Shown here: piece after piece, positions 1 to 9,468 of the stretch
Position numbering within the stretch: the stretch's first letter is position 1
Layout of the letters: the number at the start of each line of letters is the position of its first letter
Source: Zea mays
Lineage: Eukaryota > Streptophyta > Magnoliopsida > Poales > Poaceae
DNA: 64,000 nucleotides
NCBI RefSeq assembly: GCF_902167145.1
Contig: NC_050100.1
Coordinates: 216,250,081 to 216,314,080 of the forward strand
Direction of reading: 5' to 3'
The notes under the pieces: model-generated
Told to the model about the DNA's origin: nothing
Database searches by the model: none
What the model saw: the letters and a program-made list of their open reading frames with translations, nothing else
Translations under genes and position numbers: made by a program

Positions 1-76
1 GAGAGATTGGGGGAGGGGGGGTTGGGCCTTGTAACTGACATTAAGTGGAGGCCTGATTAATTGGTACTAATCATTA

Positions 77-473
77 TAATCCCTCCGTTCATAAATACAT
101 GACACCGTTGACTTTTACAAAACTACTCGTATTATTCAAAAAATAATGAATTATCATTTATTTTTATGTTTTATTTTATCACTTAAGTTCTTTTGTGTTT
201 GACTTAAAATTTTACATTTTTAATAAATATTTTAAATAATATGAGCGGTTAAAGTTTTTAAAAGGAACAATTGGATCTATACCATTAAAAGATCCAAACT
301 TTAGATATATACCATGGACCCCACATGTCATTGACTCATGTGGACCCACATGTAAGTGAGATAGTAATGGTATGGATCCAAAGTGGTGATCTTTTAATGG
401 TATGAATCCAAATTTCCCTTTTTAAAAAGAAAAAAAAATCAATAATATCATATATTTGTGAATGAAGGTAGTA
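77..473. mobile_element. Stowaway-like MITE
   Basis: The left end, TA + ATCCCTCCGTTCATAAATA, is inverted at the right end (about 453-473), with 16 of 21 positions matching. Both ends carry TA, the Stowaway (Tc1/mariner) target dinucleotide, and the CTCCCTCCG-type terminus is characteristic of grass Stowaway MITEs. The interior is A+T-rich and non-coding. A second MITE is inserted inside it at 264-418. Confidence 0.65.
264..418. mobile_element. Mutator-type MITE nested in the Stowaway MITE
   Basis: The left end (GGAACAATTGGATCTATACC) is repeated inverted at the right end (GGGAAATTTGGATTCATACC), and both continue into a shared ATTAAAAGATC. The element is flanked by a perfect 9-bp direct repeat TTTTTAAAA (255-263 and 419-427), the TSD length of Mutator-like elements. 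A central palindrome CATGTGGACCCACATG lets the RNA fold as a long hairpin. It has no coding capacity. Confidence 0.75.
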
Positions 474-474
474 C

Positions 475-1450
475 ATGGTTTCTGAAAATTGACCAGCGGC
501 CAAGATCCGCACTCTGTACGTGCGTCCACCCATGCTTGCCGGCCGTTCGTCGCAGTCATCTCTATGCCAACATCTCAATGCAAACATCCGTTTGAACTCC
601 GCGTGCCAAAAGCAGATTATCAATACGAGTAGTAGATTATGCCGTTTTGACTTTACTAACTAGGGAAATTCGTGCGCAGAGACGACTTCTCAACTGGTTC
701 TTGCTGGATTACGTACGAAAGCGAGCGAGCGCGTGCGCGTATATATCCATGAACCAATAGGAGCGAACAGACTGGCAATGTGATGTGCATGTAGGAGCGG
801 CCTGCCGACTACGCCCGGCCGGCCGGCGCAAAAGTCGAACACGAAGCTGATACTTATTTGAAGTTGGACGCGACAGCCCAGATGACATCGACGTTTTCGT
901 TACTTTAGTTGATAAACTATGTACTCCCTCCGTTTTTTATCATAGTTTAATTAAAAACAAACTAACTGATGACAAATAATCGAGAACAGGATAGTATATA
1001 TCAACAGCTTACAACCGGTAGTGTAGTCTTGCTCTCAGTAAGTTCTCCTGCTTGATTCTTTTAAATATATGTTTAGACATAAATATATGAAAATAAATAA
1101 ATATTACACACCTTGAAACCTATATTATCATGAACAAACACAAGCTAAGGTTTTAGGTCTAGACTATAGTTTGGCCCTGAATGCGATTAGGACGCCATGG
1201 ATAATTCCGCACCCAAATCCGACTAGTAAACGTTATACAGCACAAGTCTTATTTCGTGAAAAAAACAGACTTGCTGGATGTTTCAGAAAAAAGAGAAAAA
1301 AAATCCAAATCCAAGCTGGAACAGGCTTGGCCCATTTATTTGCACCTTTGTCAGCCCAACAAAGCACCACGTTTGTTTTACACAGTGCTGGCATTCAGAA
1401 CTGTCCCATGCCCAATCCAACGGAAACGACGTCCTAGAGCCGAAGAGTTT
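475..1450. other. Intergenic, no gene recognised
   Basis: I see no supportable coding sequence here. At about 922 there is a lone Stowaway-type end (TACTCCCTCCGTTTTTTATC) whose partner I could not find. The rest is A+T-rich spacer up to the U1 promoter. The short open frames over 1171-1660 are not protein-like and run through the U1 promoter and RNA gene. Confidence 0.5.
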
Positions 1451-1451
1451 A

Positions 1452-1503
1452 GTCCCACCTCGGCACCGCAACTAGGTACTGGCAAGCTACACGGCTATAT
1501 AAG
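1452..1503 (+). promoter_or_regulatory. Plant snRNA promoter (USE + TATA) of the U1 gene
   Basis: GTCCCACCTCG at 1452-1462 matches the plant upstream sequence element (RTCCCACATCG) with one mismatch. A TATA box (TATATAAG) lies at 1496-1503. The RNA start at 1528 places TATA at about -32 and the USE at about -76. The 33-bp gap between USE and TATA is the spacing known for RNA polymerase II snRNA genes in plants; the Pol III type (U6) is about 10 bp shorter. Confidence 0.9.
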
Positions 1504-1527
1504 AATGCCCCGGGCCAGCGTTGTTCC

Positions 1528-1689
1528 ATACTTACCTGGACGGGGTCGATGGGCGATCATGAAGGCCCATGACCTGGATCAGTGGTCCACATTGCACTTG
1601 GTGGACACGCTGGTCTACCATCTCCCCAAGTGGGAGAGTGGACGTCATAATTTGTGCTAGAGGGGGTACGCGTTCGCGCGGCCCCTACC
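1528..1689 (+). ncRNA. U1 spliceosomal snRNA
   Basis: U1 snRNA base-pairs with 5' splice sites in the U1 snRNP. The RNA begins with the invariant ATACTTACCTG. It then shows the stem-loop I loop GATCATGAAGG (U1-70K site), the stem-loop II loop ATTGCAC (U1A site) closed by GTCCAC/GTGGAC, a stem-loop III (ATCTCCC/GGGAGAG), an Sm-like site AATTTGTG near 1650, and terminal stem-loop IV around GCGTTCGCGCGG. The length of 162 nt is normal. An AGTTTTAA just after the end resembles the plant snRNA 3' box. Compared with what I remember of plant U1, several stem positions have changed (for example GGTGGACAC in stem II and GTGC after the Sm site), but stem II still pairs. It is either an expressed variant or a recent pseudogene. 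The intact promoter favours a gene. Confidence 0.93.
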
Positions 1690-2130
1690 AGTTTTAAACA
1701 TTTACTTTTGGGACCTTGGCGGGTTTATTATGTTATGTGGGACTTACTCATCTAGTGCAAAAAAATAAAATTAAGGTCTCGTTAAATAAAATCTAGTCTG
1801 GGCGACTATTAAACCATAAATTTAAATATTGATTGTTCAGTTGTAAGATTAATTAATATAAAAATAGAAAATGTTTAGGAGATAATCGTACTAATGTTTA
1901 AATTAATTATGTTCGTTTTATAATTTATGTAAATATTTTTAAAATTAGACTATATTTGATTTTTAAGTAAGTTACAATATATATAATTGGTTGTATATTT
2001 GTACTATGTTTAATATTTCCAAATTATAGTCCGGTGACAAACACGACCTTAATAAAGAGATCCTTTTTATTTAAGGCTTCAACTGTTTTGCCCTAGTGGT
2101 TCGCCCTGGATGAGAACGAAGAGGACCATG
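1690..2130. other. A+T-rich spacer
   Basis: This is very A+T-rich sequence between the U1 gene and the first mTERF promoter. I see no ORF, structural RNA or clear transposon end in it. Confidence 0.5.
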
Positions 2131-2134
2131 GTCT

Positions 2135-2188
2135 TGGGCCTAATCGGAGAGGGGCTTCGATGAAAAGGTAGAACCACGGTCGTGGGCC
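2135..2188 (+). promoter_or_regulatory. Twin site II (TGGGCC) motifs upstream of mTERF 1
   Basis: TGGGCCTAAT occurs at 2135 and again at 2183. Each copy lies in a degenerate duplicated block of about 48 bp (…GGGCCTAATCGGAGA… / …GGGCCTAATTGGAGA…), 170-220 bp before the ATG. TGGGCY site II elements bind TCP factors and are common in plant promoters of genes for mitochondrial and plastid proteins, which fits an mTERF gene. Promoter function is inferred. Confidence 0.5.
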
Positions 2189-2356
2189 TAATTGGAGAAT
2201 GGATAAGGGCCTGGATAAAAAGTTAGCGCCCGCAGACTCACAGTTCGTCAGTTACGGAGTTACCGTCGCCAGCAGTCTCCGCGCCACACCTGTCAGCACA
2301 ACCTATCCGATTTCCGGGCTCATCCCGACGTACAGCGTCACATCGGCGTCGCCGCG

Positions 2357-3532
2357 ATGCTACTCCTCCCGGGGCGTCCAGTGCTCTCGCCGGCGCTGCA
2401 GTACTCCTCCTCGCCGTCACCATCCCGTCTCCGCCCCCTCCCTTGCACCAGCAACGCCCCCACATCTGCTTCCACCGCCGCAGACGCTGCCACGCCCTCG
2501 TCCTTCTCCGTCGAAGACTACCTCGTGAACAGGTGCAATCTCTACGCCAACGTGGCCGCGCGCGTGGCGCCGGAGCTCTCCGCCATCAGGTCTCCCTCGA
2601 AACCCGACGCCGTGCTCGCCTTCCTCGCCAACACGCTCGAGCTCTCCCCGCCGCTCATTGCCGTGGCAGTGGCCCGCGACCCGACGATACTCACCTGCAG
2701 CGTGCCAAGGACGCTCGCGCCGCGCGCGGAAGAGCTCCGCGCCCTCGGTTTCACCGCGTTTCAGATGGGCCTTATCGTCGCGCGTTGCGGCGCGGCCGCA
2801 TTCCGCTCACGCGCGCTCGTCCCCAGTGTCCAGTTCTGGCTCCCGTATCTTCGTGGTCGCGTCGACAAGCTCGTCGCCGCGCTCAAGGGCAACCCGGGCC
2901 TCCTCACCGCCGACCTCCGGACGGTCAAGTCCACCGTCGCGCTGCTCCAAGAGGAAGGCACCCTCACCGATGGCGACGTCGGCTGGTTCGCCATCTCATA
3001 CTGCTCCAAGCTGCTTGTCGCGAGCCCGGACGAGGTCGACTCCGTCCTAGCCCGCGCCGACGAGTTCGGCGTGCCGCGCAAGACGCGGGCGTTCAAGGAC
3101 GCGATCATCGCGGCGTTCAGCGTCACTCCGGAGCGGCTCGCATGGAAGGTCGCGTTCTTCAGGGACGAGCTCGGGTGGACGGAGGCGCAGGTGAAGACGG
3201 CAGCTGCGAAGATGCCGACGCTGATGACGGTCTCCGCGGAGCGGATCCGGAGGAACTGGGAGTTCCTGACCACAGAGGTCGGGATGGACGCGGAGCGCGT
3301 GGCCAGCTTCCCGGCGCTGCTGAGGTACGACCTGGAGGGGCGGCTGGTGCCGCGGTTCCAGGTGATGAGGGTGCTGCAGGCGCGGCGGCTGTGGCGCGGC
3401 AGGGACTTCAACAACATCGCTGCCATCACGGAGGAGGATTTCGTGGCCAAGTTCATCAGGCCATTTCTGGTCAAAGTCCCAAGCTTGGCCAAGATCTACG
3501 AGGCCGCTGTCATCGAGAAGGAAGAACAGTAG
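2357..3532 (+). CDS. mTERF family protein 1 (organelle transcription termination factor-like)
   Basis: The 391-aa ORF has no visible intron. mTERF proteins are helical-repeat nucleic-acid-binding proteins acting in mitochondria or plastids in transcription, RNA processing or splicing. Residues 1-45 are Ser/Pro/Arg-rich without acidic residues, typical of an organelle transit peptide. The domain starts at about residue 50 with the grass signature SVEDYLVNRC. It continues as successive mTERF repeats of about 30 aa containing Leu/Pro patterns (LSPPLIAVAVARDP, LGWTEAQVKTAAAKMP) and ends in the usual VPRFQVMRVL and PSLAKIYEA block. ATG 2357 is the first in-frame Met before the transit-like segment. 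It is the first of three tandem paralogs. Grass mTERF clusters include fertility-restorer-linked members, but a specific role cannot be read from sequence. Confidence 0.93.
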   Translation: MLLLPGRPVLSPALQYSSSPSPSRLRPLPCTSNAPTSASTAADAATPSSFSVEDYLVNRCNLYANVAARVAPELSAIRSPSKPDAVLAFLANTLELSPPLIAVAVARDPTILTCSVPRTLAPRAEELRALGFTAFQMGLIVARCGAAAFRSRALVPSVQFWLPYLRGRVDKLVAALKGNPGLLTADLRTVKSTVALLQEEGTLTDGDVGWFAISYCSKLLVASPDEVDSVLARADEFGVPRKTRAFKDAIIAAFSVTPERLAWKVAFFRDELGWTEAQVKTAAAKMPTLMTVSAERIRRNWEFLTTEVGMDAERVASFPALLRYDLEGRLVPRFQVMRVLQARRLWRGRDFNNIAAITEEDFVAKFIRPFLVKVPSLAKIYEAAVIEKEEQ

Positions 3533-4292
3533 CGGGATAGTGTATCATCAGTGGGATGCTGGACAACCGGAGAGCTGATGATCCCTGTAGATAGCCAGGC
3601 ATATGCAACTCCGTTGTAGATTTTAGTTTTGATAAAAGGATTACATGCCTTTAATGCAAAGATTAGATTCAACATGAAACTGTTGAACTGTGTAAAGTGA
3701 GAAACAACTTTTGAACACAGGAGTCCGGAGCTTCTATTGTGAAGGCGTGGTATAATTGCCATTTTTTTCTATAGAATTGTCTGCGCCACAATTTTTATTT
3801 TTCAGTTACGCCATTTGATCTGATCGCATCAAACTTTACTTATTTCAGTCGATGTCAGGTCGAACCCTGAGAAGGTTTAATATTGCAATATGACTTTGAT
3901 TAGTGCTTGATACCTAATTCTCAACGAAGAACGGACTGGTTGATATTCTACATATCAACCCAAAATTAGGAGTACACAATTAACGCGTCGTTCGGTACTA
4001 CTAGTAGTCAATGATTTCATGAACTCCAAAGATTTTACATGGTTTCTTCATGCTTCAAAATGTATTCGAATTTTCCCCCCGAAGTTTAGCTATCGTAGCT
4101 CAAATACAAATTCTAAACTTTTCAAAAATTATTCTAATTATGAAATTCTTGTTTCCAAAAACAACAAAATATTTCATTTGGCATTTGCTGTTGCGCCGTT
4201 GCCGTCTGCGTGCGCCACCGTCCACTGAACTGTGGATTACATGCGAGTATGCGACTCAAGTCAAAAATCACCACCCGCTCCCACTCCCAGCC
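3533..4292. other. mTERF 1 3' UTR and mTERF 2 upstream region
   Basis: This is non-coding sequence between the two intact paralogs: a 3' UTR-like stretch, then an A+T-rich region, then the GC-rich leader of mTERF 2. No transposon ends were recognised. Confidence 0.5.
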
Positions 4293-5465
4293 ATGCCTCT
4301 CATCTTCTTCTCCGCCGCAGCCCCCCTCGTCGCCGTCTCCCTGCTGCCCCTCCCCACCCACTGCTGCCTCCGCCTCACCGCCACCCGCGCGGCCGCCACG
4401 AGCACAACCGCCACCCCGGGTCCCGCTCCCGCGAGCACCTTCGCCGTCGAGGACTACCTCATCGCCAGCTGCCACCTCACCCCACCGCAGGCGCTCAAGG
4501 CGTCCAAGAGCCTGGCGCACCTCAAGTCCGCATCCAACGCGGACGCGGTGCTCGCCTTCCTTGCGGACCTCGGGCTCTCCCCAAAGGAGGTGGCCGCCGT
4601 TGTGGCGTCCAATCCGCGTGTCCTCTGCGCTCGCATCGACCGTTCCCTGGCTCCTATCTCCACGGAGCTCCGCGCGCTCGGCCTCTCCCCGTCCCAGATC
4701 GCGCGCCTCGCGCAGATCGCCGGCCGCTACTTCCTCTGCCGCAGCTTCGTCTCCAAGGTACGGTTCTGGCTCCCGCTCTTCGGCTCCCCCGAGCGGCTCC
4801 TCCAGGCCAGCGACTGGAACTACTGGCTCCTCAGCTCCGACCTCGAGAAGGTGGTGGAGCCCAACGTGGCCTTCCTCAGGAAGTGCGGCCTCAGCGCAGT
4901 CGACATCGCCAAGCTGCTCGTGGCCGCGCCGCGGCTCGTCACCATGCCTCCGGAGTATGTCCAGGACGCGGTGCGGCGCGCCACGCAGCTCGGCGTGGCG
5001 CCGGGCTCCCAGATGTTTCGCCACGCGCTCTCCACCGCGGGATGTATCGGGCAGGAGAAGGTCGACTCCAAGGTCGCCGTCCTCAAGGAGACGCTCGGGT
5101 GGTCGCAGGAGGAGGTGAGCCTGGCCATCAGTAAGGCGCCGCGGATCCTGGTTGCGTCCGAGGAGAGGCTGCGCCGGAACGCGGAGTTCCTGCTCAACGA
5201 GGTCGGGCTGCCGCCGCAGTACATCGCCCGCCGTTCGGTGCTTCTCATGTACAGCCTCGAGAGGCGGATAGTGCCCCGGCACCTCGTGCTGATGGTTCTC
5301 AAAGAGAAGGGGTTGGTTGAGCAGGACAGGTGCTTCTTCAACGTGGTGGCACCAACAGAAGAGAAATTCTTGGAGAAATTCGTTGCTCCCTACGAGGAAT
5401 CCATCCCTGGTCTTGCCGATGCTTATGAGTCTGCTTGTATGGGGAAAGTGACCCGGGGCCTATGA
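4293..5465 (+). CDS. mTERF family protein 2
   Basis: This is a 390-aa single-exon mTERF protein, nearly the same length as its neighbour. The open frame extends upstream to 4050, but ATG 4293 (MPLIFFSAAAPLVAVSLLPL) gives a Ser/Ala/Leu/Arg-rich transit-like N-terminus and puts FAVEDYLIASCHL at about residue 50, the same place as in paralog 1. The upstream extension is A+T-rich and unlike the gene, so I reject it. mTERF repeats follow (LGLSPKEVAAVVASNPRVLC, LGWSQEEVSLAISKAPRIL). The C-terminal block includes RRIVPRHLVLMVLKEKGL and LADAYESAC. It is more similar to the interrupted third paralog than to the first, judged by this C-terminal block. Organelle targeting is inferred. Confidence 0.93.
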   Translation: MPLIFFSAAAPLVAVSLLPLPTHCCLRLTATRAAATSTTATPGPAPASTFAVEDYLIASCHLTPPQALKASKSLAHLKSASNADAVLAFLADLGLSPKEVAAVVASNPRVLCARIDRSLAPISTELRALGLSPSQIARLAQIAGRYFLCRSFVSKVRFWLPLFGSPERLLQASDWNYWLLSSDLEKVVEPNVAFLRKCGLSAVDIAKLLVAAPRLVTMPPEYVQDAVRRATQLGVAPGSQMFRHALSTAGCIGQEKVDSKVAVLKETLGWSQEEVSLAISKAPRILVASEERLRRNAEFLLNEVGLPPQYIARRSVLLMYSLERRIVPRHLVLMVLKEKGLVEQDRCFFNVVAPTEEKFLEKFVAPYEESIPGLADAYESACMGKVTRGL

Positions 5466-6072
5466 CTGGAATGTCGAGGAGAATTTCGAAGGTTTGTGTT
5501 CCCTCCATTGTGCATTTGTGTAACCTCATTCTACTGATCTCGCTTCAACAGAAAAATTATTCCACTGATGAACTATCGAAGACGAAGGCAGTTTCATGGA
5601 CATTAGCTTAGGTCCACACTAGTAAGCGCATAAATTCATGTTATAGCCATGAAAATGTTCATTTCTAACTTAAGGATCGTTTCATATGAAAGTGCAAGCA
5701 ATATAATTCTTTTTTTCCCATGAGATTTTAGTTAATATATATAATGGGATCATTGTCTATTAGACTGTCTCTAGTAGGTAAGGTAAAATAGAAGATGTGA
5801 AAATGTAAATGACAATGTTTAACACGGTTTGCAGAGTACAGTTTAAAACAGAGGATTAGATAGGAGATGAGACAGAGATCTGCTGAAGATAGCCCGTACT
5901 ATCCTCTTAACAGTGTGTCATCTTGTATCGTCCTTGTGCCATTCTCCGATTGCTTTGAAATATATTTTAAAAATGCAACACAAGGGAATTTCTTTAACAG
6001 CCTGTAATGTAACACCCCACCCACCTACACAATCTCTTCCTTCTCTTCTCCTCCCACTCCCCTACCATGTAA
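5466..6072. other. mTERF 2 3' UTR and spacer
   Basis: Non-coding A+T-rich sequence up to the MITE. No ORF with protein-like composition or RNA gene was recognised. Confidence 0.45.
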
Positions 6073-6664
6073 GGCTGTCTTCAGCAACGTTCTCTAAATT
6101 TCATCCCCTAAAGAAATATTCTCTGTACTTTACAGCACACTCTAAAAGATTATGTCCTCTATATCATCTTAGTCTCCAGCAACGTCCTCTAAATTTGGTC
6201 CTCTATAGCTACAATATTAACAGAATACACAACTACCTTATTTATTAATTGTTTTCATATAATTTTAATTGGATCTAACGTGTCGCATTAAAAATGATGC
6301 AACTAATAATTTTCCAAAACCACAAATTAGTGAACGTGTAAATATTATGCAAAAAATAATGTATATAAATTATGTGAATTTTGTTCTCTCTCTTCAGCCT
6401 TCGTCATCTCCTCGGTGGCCAACTCCATGTATCCATAGTGGTAGTGTCAGAGACGGATGCCGCGGATGAAATATCCAACCTGACGCGCGAACCAGCAAAT
6501 CAAGGCGATAGAGAACGAGCCCAGAACCTCAATGTTTGGCGGATATACTTCGTCCTCCAAATTTTACCGGACCCTTTACAGGAGCTTGCTAGACGCATAA
6601 AGTAGCTGAAGAACTGCTATATATAACGTACAGAACGTTTTACCGAGCGTTGCTGGAGGCAGCC
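6073..6664. mobile_element. MITE with TAA target duplication (PIF/Harbinger-Tourist type)
   Basis: The termini GGCTGTCTTCAGCAACG and GGCTGCCTCCAGCAACG (right end, inverted) match at 15 of 17 positions. The element is flanked by TAA at 6070-6072 and 6665-6667, the 3-bp target of PIF/Harbinger elements. The left terminal sequence recurs internally near 6175 (CTCCAGCAACGTCCTCTAAATT), so the element contains a subterminal repeat. At 592 bp with no ORF it is non-autonomous. Confidence 0.8.
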
Positions 6665-6935
6665 TAATTCCGGCCTACTGTATACCCTTGTCTTTAAATT
6701 ATAGGTCTTCAGGTGGATACTCTCCGTCCCTCCATTGCCCTGCCAAAAAAAAATATGGCACTTAGTAAACCACTTTTAAGTCTTAATAAGTAATCAGCGT
6801 TGCTATGTAATGCTTAATGTCAGAATATCTTTGCCTGAAAGTACAAGTAAACTAGGGAGCTGTTTGGTTCAGTGTTTTGCTTCCGTAGTGTTTCCCATGC
6901 TATGAAATCACATAAGTTATGGTTGGTTGGACTAA

Positions 6936-7212
6936 AGCCTTGTTTAGATACAATCTAATTCACATTAATCTACATGTGTTGAGATGGATTGAGATCATAT
7001 TTGATTATTCCTATCCTATGTGGATTTGATTTAATTGAAAAAACTATATATTTTTTGACTTGTTTAGGATTTAAATCCACTCAATCCCACCAAATTTATA
7101 TAGATTGAGAGTAAAACGAGTATGCCATAAAGTGGGAATTAAACTAAATTCCACCTCAATCTAGTCCAATGCAAGTGGATTGAGGTGAATCCGGTAACAT
7201 CCACTTAAGGCC
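6936..7212. mobile_element. Tourist-like MITE
   Basis: The left end AGCCTTGTTTAGATAC resembles the common grass Tourist terminus (GGCCTTGTTTGGATAC). The right end is an eroded inverted copy. TAA flanks both sides (6933-6935, 7213-7215). The interior alternates CAATCCAC-type and GTGGATTG-type blocks, as in this MITE family. It appears to have landed in, or beside, an older repeat end (GGGAGCTGTTTGGTTCAG near 6856). Confidence 0.6.
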
Positions 7213-7472
7213 TAAGTCGGAATCGACATCGGAGGCCCGTGCAACGTCATTTACCGCCCAGCGGTCCCAGCCCCAAGCGTTATCTGATTAACTTTGAACC
7301 AGGGAAGTACAAAAACAGTGTAAATCCAACATGGCAACAGCAGTGCTTCGCCCTGACACTTGTGGGCTCAAATAATGCTTTTCAGCCCAATAGATATCCG
7401 GTCGCGCTTGTGGAGATTTCGACTTTCTCTGAGGGGAAGGGGCGCGTGAGAGGTCGGAGCCTGTCACTACCG

Positions 7473-8701
7473 CTCTCGTGGCGCGGCTTCGTCATTATAT
7501 TATTCCTCAGCTGCGCATCACCAATTTAGTATTATGCAGCACACATCCGCGCCATATTGGGATTGTTATTCTTCCGAGCACTGTTACCATCCATGAGATG
7601 TGGTAAAAGTCAAGTTTATCCCTCCCTTCTGGCTCTTCCATTCCACGGCGCCGCCTCTCTGTCTACTCTTTCTGGTCAGCATCATGGCCGGCCTGGCTGC
7701 CATGGCCGTCGACCTCGTCACCCCCGGGGCGCTCGCGCACGACGCCGTCATGGAGTACCTCCTGCCGGCTGTCGTTCCACTGCTGCTCCTCGGCGCCGAC
7801 CTCCGCTGCGTCGTCCGCACCACCGGCGACCTCCTCAAGGCATTCCTGCTCGGATCTGGTTGCTGCTGAACATTGGCGGAGGTAAGTGCTTTGATTCGCT
7901 TACTCACTCACACACATCGGTGCCGCTGCCCACTGATGACATCACCGACTGCGACGAACAGCGGTGAACTACGTCGCCATCTCGGAAGCTCTAGGCCTCA
8001 CGCCGTCCGTCCTTGCCGCCGGCGTCGCAGCGGACAACCTCATCTCAGCGCTCTTCTCACTGGCGCCAAACATCCCAGCAGAGTCCAAGCAGCGACGACG
8101 AGTCCGCAGAAGGACGACGAGCGGCTGTCGGTGCTGAACGGTGGCGCGGCGGTCGCTTTGTCCTTCATCATCTGCAAGGACGGATTGGCCATGGCCGCAC
8201 AACTGGGGCTCCAGGGCGGCACGTTGCCCTGCGTCACGACGCTGGCTGTGTTCCTGTCCACGGCGTTCCCGGAGCCGCTCGACAGGCTGGCGCCTGCCGG
8301 CGAGACCCTGGCGCTCATCCTCATGCAGCTCTTCTTCTACCTCCATGCAGACGGGGTTGCAGACAGGGTTGGCAGCGGCGCTGGCACCTGGTGGCAGACG
8401 GCGGCGCGGGCTCCTGCTGGCAGACAGCGGCGCTGGCACCTGGTGGCAGACGCCGGCGTGGTCAACTTAAGGCAGACGACGGCGTGGGCGATAGAGAGGT
8501 AGTCATAATAGAGAATGGACTCAAACGACTAGGGTAGATTAGTACGAAGGGGTACACAAACTTCATCAACCGCAAGAAAACACACGGTAATAGAGCGGGG
8601 GATAATAACAATCTCAATATGACGCGGATGTGTGCTGCATAATACCAAATTGACGATGCGCAGCTGCGAAGTAATATAGTGGCGAAGCCGCGCGAGGAGA
8701 G
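7473..8701. mobile_element. Pack-MULE-like transposon carrying a gene fragment
   Basis: Long terminal inverted repeats lie at 7473-7570 and 8604-8701: 98 bp, about 11 mismatches by eye, including an exact TATTATGCAGCACACATCCG core. Weaker similarity continues inward. Long TIRs around a captured host-gene fragment define Pack-MULEs. I could not find a matching 9-bp TSD at these borders, so the true ends may be slightly further out. The captured cargo is the DUF819 fragment. The right border is 26 bp before the ATG of the third mTERF gene, so the insertion has replaced or displaced its promoter. Confidence 0.75.
7684..8361 (+). pseudogene. Captured fragment of a DUF819 membrane-protein gene
   Basis: Three in-order blocks match plant DUF819 proteins (predicted multi-pass plastid membrane proteins of unknown transport role). 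Block 1 is about 7710-7860 (AVMEYLLPAVVPLLLLGADL, then LLKAFLLGS). Block 2 is about 7871-8100 (IGG + AVNYVAISEALGLTPSVLAA). Block 3 is about 8125-8345 (LSVLNGGAAVALSFIICKDG, then ETLALILMQLFF). Within block 2 a genuine-looking intron survives at 7882-7961 (GTAAGT…AACAG). Splicing it restores IGG-AVNY exactly, so genomic DNA and not mRNA was captured. An internal deletion after FLLGS brings a stop at about 7867, and the blocks are in different frames. The N-terminus and last helices are absent. It is not a functional gene. Confidence 0.8.
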
Positions 8702-8726
8702 TGTTACAAACTCAAATAACTCTGCC

Positions 8727-9468
8727 ATGTTCCGCCTCCAAAAACATTTCTCCATTCACCTGCAAGATCTCCTTCCCGTCCACCGCTCTTCATCCCTCAT
8801 ACAGTTCTCCCTCCAGCGCGCTCTCCTCTACATCTACATCGCCTTCGCGACCTACTCCTCTGCGTGCCACTTCGCCACCGATGACTACCTCGTCTCCACC
8901 TGCGGCCTCACCCGGAAGCAAGCCGCGAAAGCAGCCAAGCGTATGTGCCACTGGAAATCGTCCTCCAACGCCGACGCAGTGCTCTCCTTCCTCACCGGCC
9001 CGGCGCTCGGCCTCTCCAGACTCCAAGGCCGACATCACGCTGCTCGTGGCCAAAGACCCGCGCATCCTCAGCTGCAGCGTCGACGACACCCTGCGGATCC
9101 GCGTGGATCTCTTCCACAGATACGACTTCTCCGCAGCACAGATACGCAGCTTCGTCCGCGTGGCCCCCTGCTCCTTCCGCACCTTCAACATCGACGAGAA
9201 GCTCGGCTTCTGGATCCCCCTCCTCGGCTCGCCCGACAAGTTCCTCCGCATCGTCAGTCGGGGGAACTACCTCGTCGCCTACGACATCGACAAGGTGGTG
9301 AAGACCAACCTCCATCTGCTCCAGGATTGCGGTCTATCTGTCTAGGACATTGGCACAATGTGCGTGACCAACCCGATGCTGCTCCCCGGCAACCCGGACC
9401 TTACCGAGACCATCCTCGCGCGTGTTGATGAGATCGGCGTGCCCCGCAACACGTATTTGTTCAGACAG
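8727..9468 (+). pseudogene. mTERF 3, 5' half, interrupted by retrotransposon E1
   Basis: ATG 8727 begins a third mTERF paralog (MFRLQKHFSIHLQ…, then FATDDYLVSTCGL, the family start signature). The frame shifts at about 9018, where one extra base in CTCTCCAGACTCC best explains the break; after it the frame reads ADITLLVAKDPRILSCSVDD. An in-frame TAG follows at 9343-9345, in the position of a sense codon (CGLSV-stop-DIGTMC). The frame continues to …VPRNTYLFRQ at 9468, where E1 begins. The 3' half resumes at 59889 in the same frame. The frameshift, the stop and the missing native upstream region (a Pack-MULE ends 26 bp before the ATG) mean it is non-functional apart from the insertion. Confidence 0.88.

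Noticed and set aside
1171..1660. Overlapping small + strand ORFs
   Set aside because: They run across the U1 promoter and U1 RNA and have no protein-like composition.
4050..4292. Upstream extension of mTERF 2
   Set aside because: It is A+T-rich, unlike the gene, and the alignment with mTERF 1 supports the start at 4293.
7464..8710. 9-bp TSD for the Pack-MULE-like element
   Set aside because: The bases directly outside the clear TIRs (TCACTACCG and TGTTACAAA) do not match; borders may be eroded.
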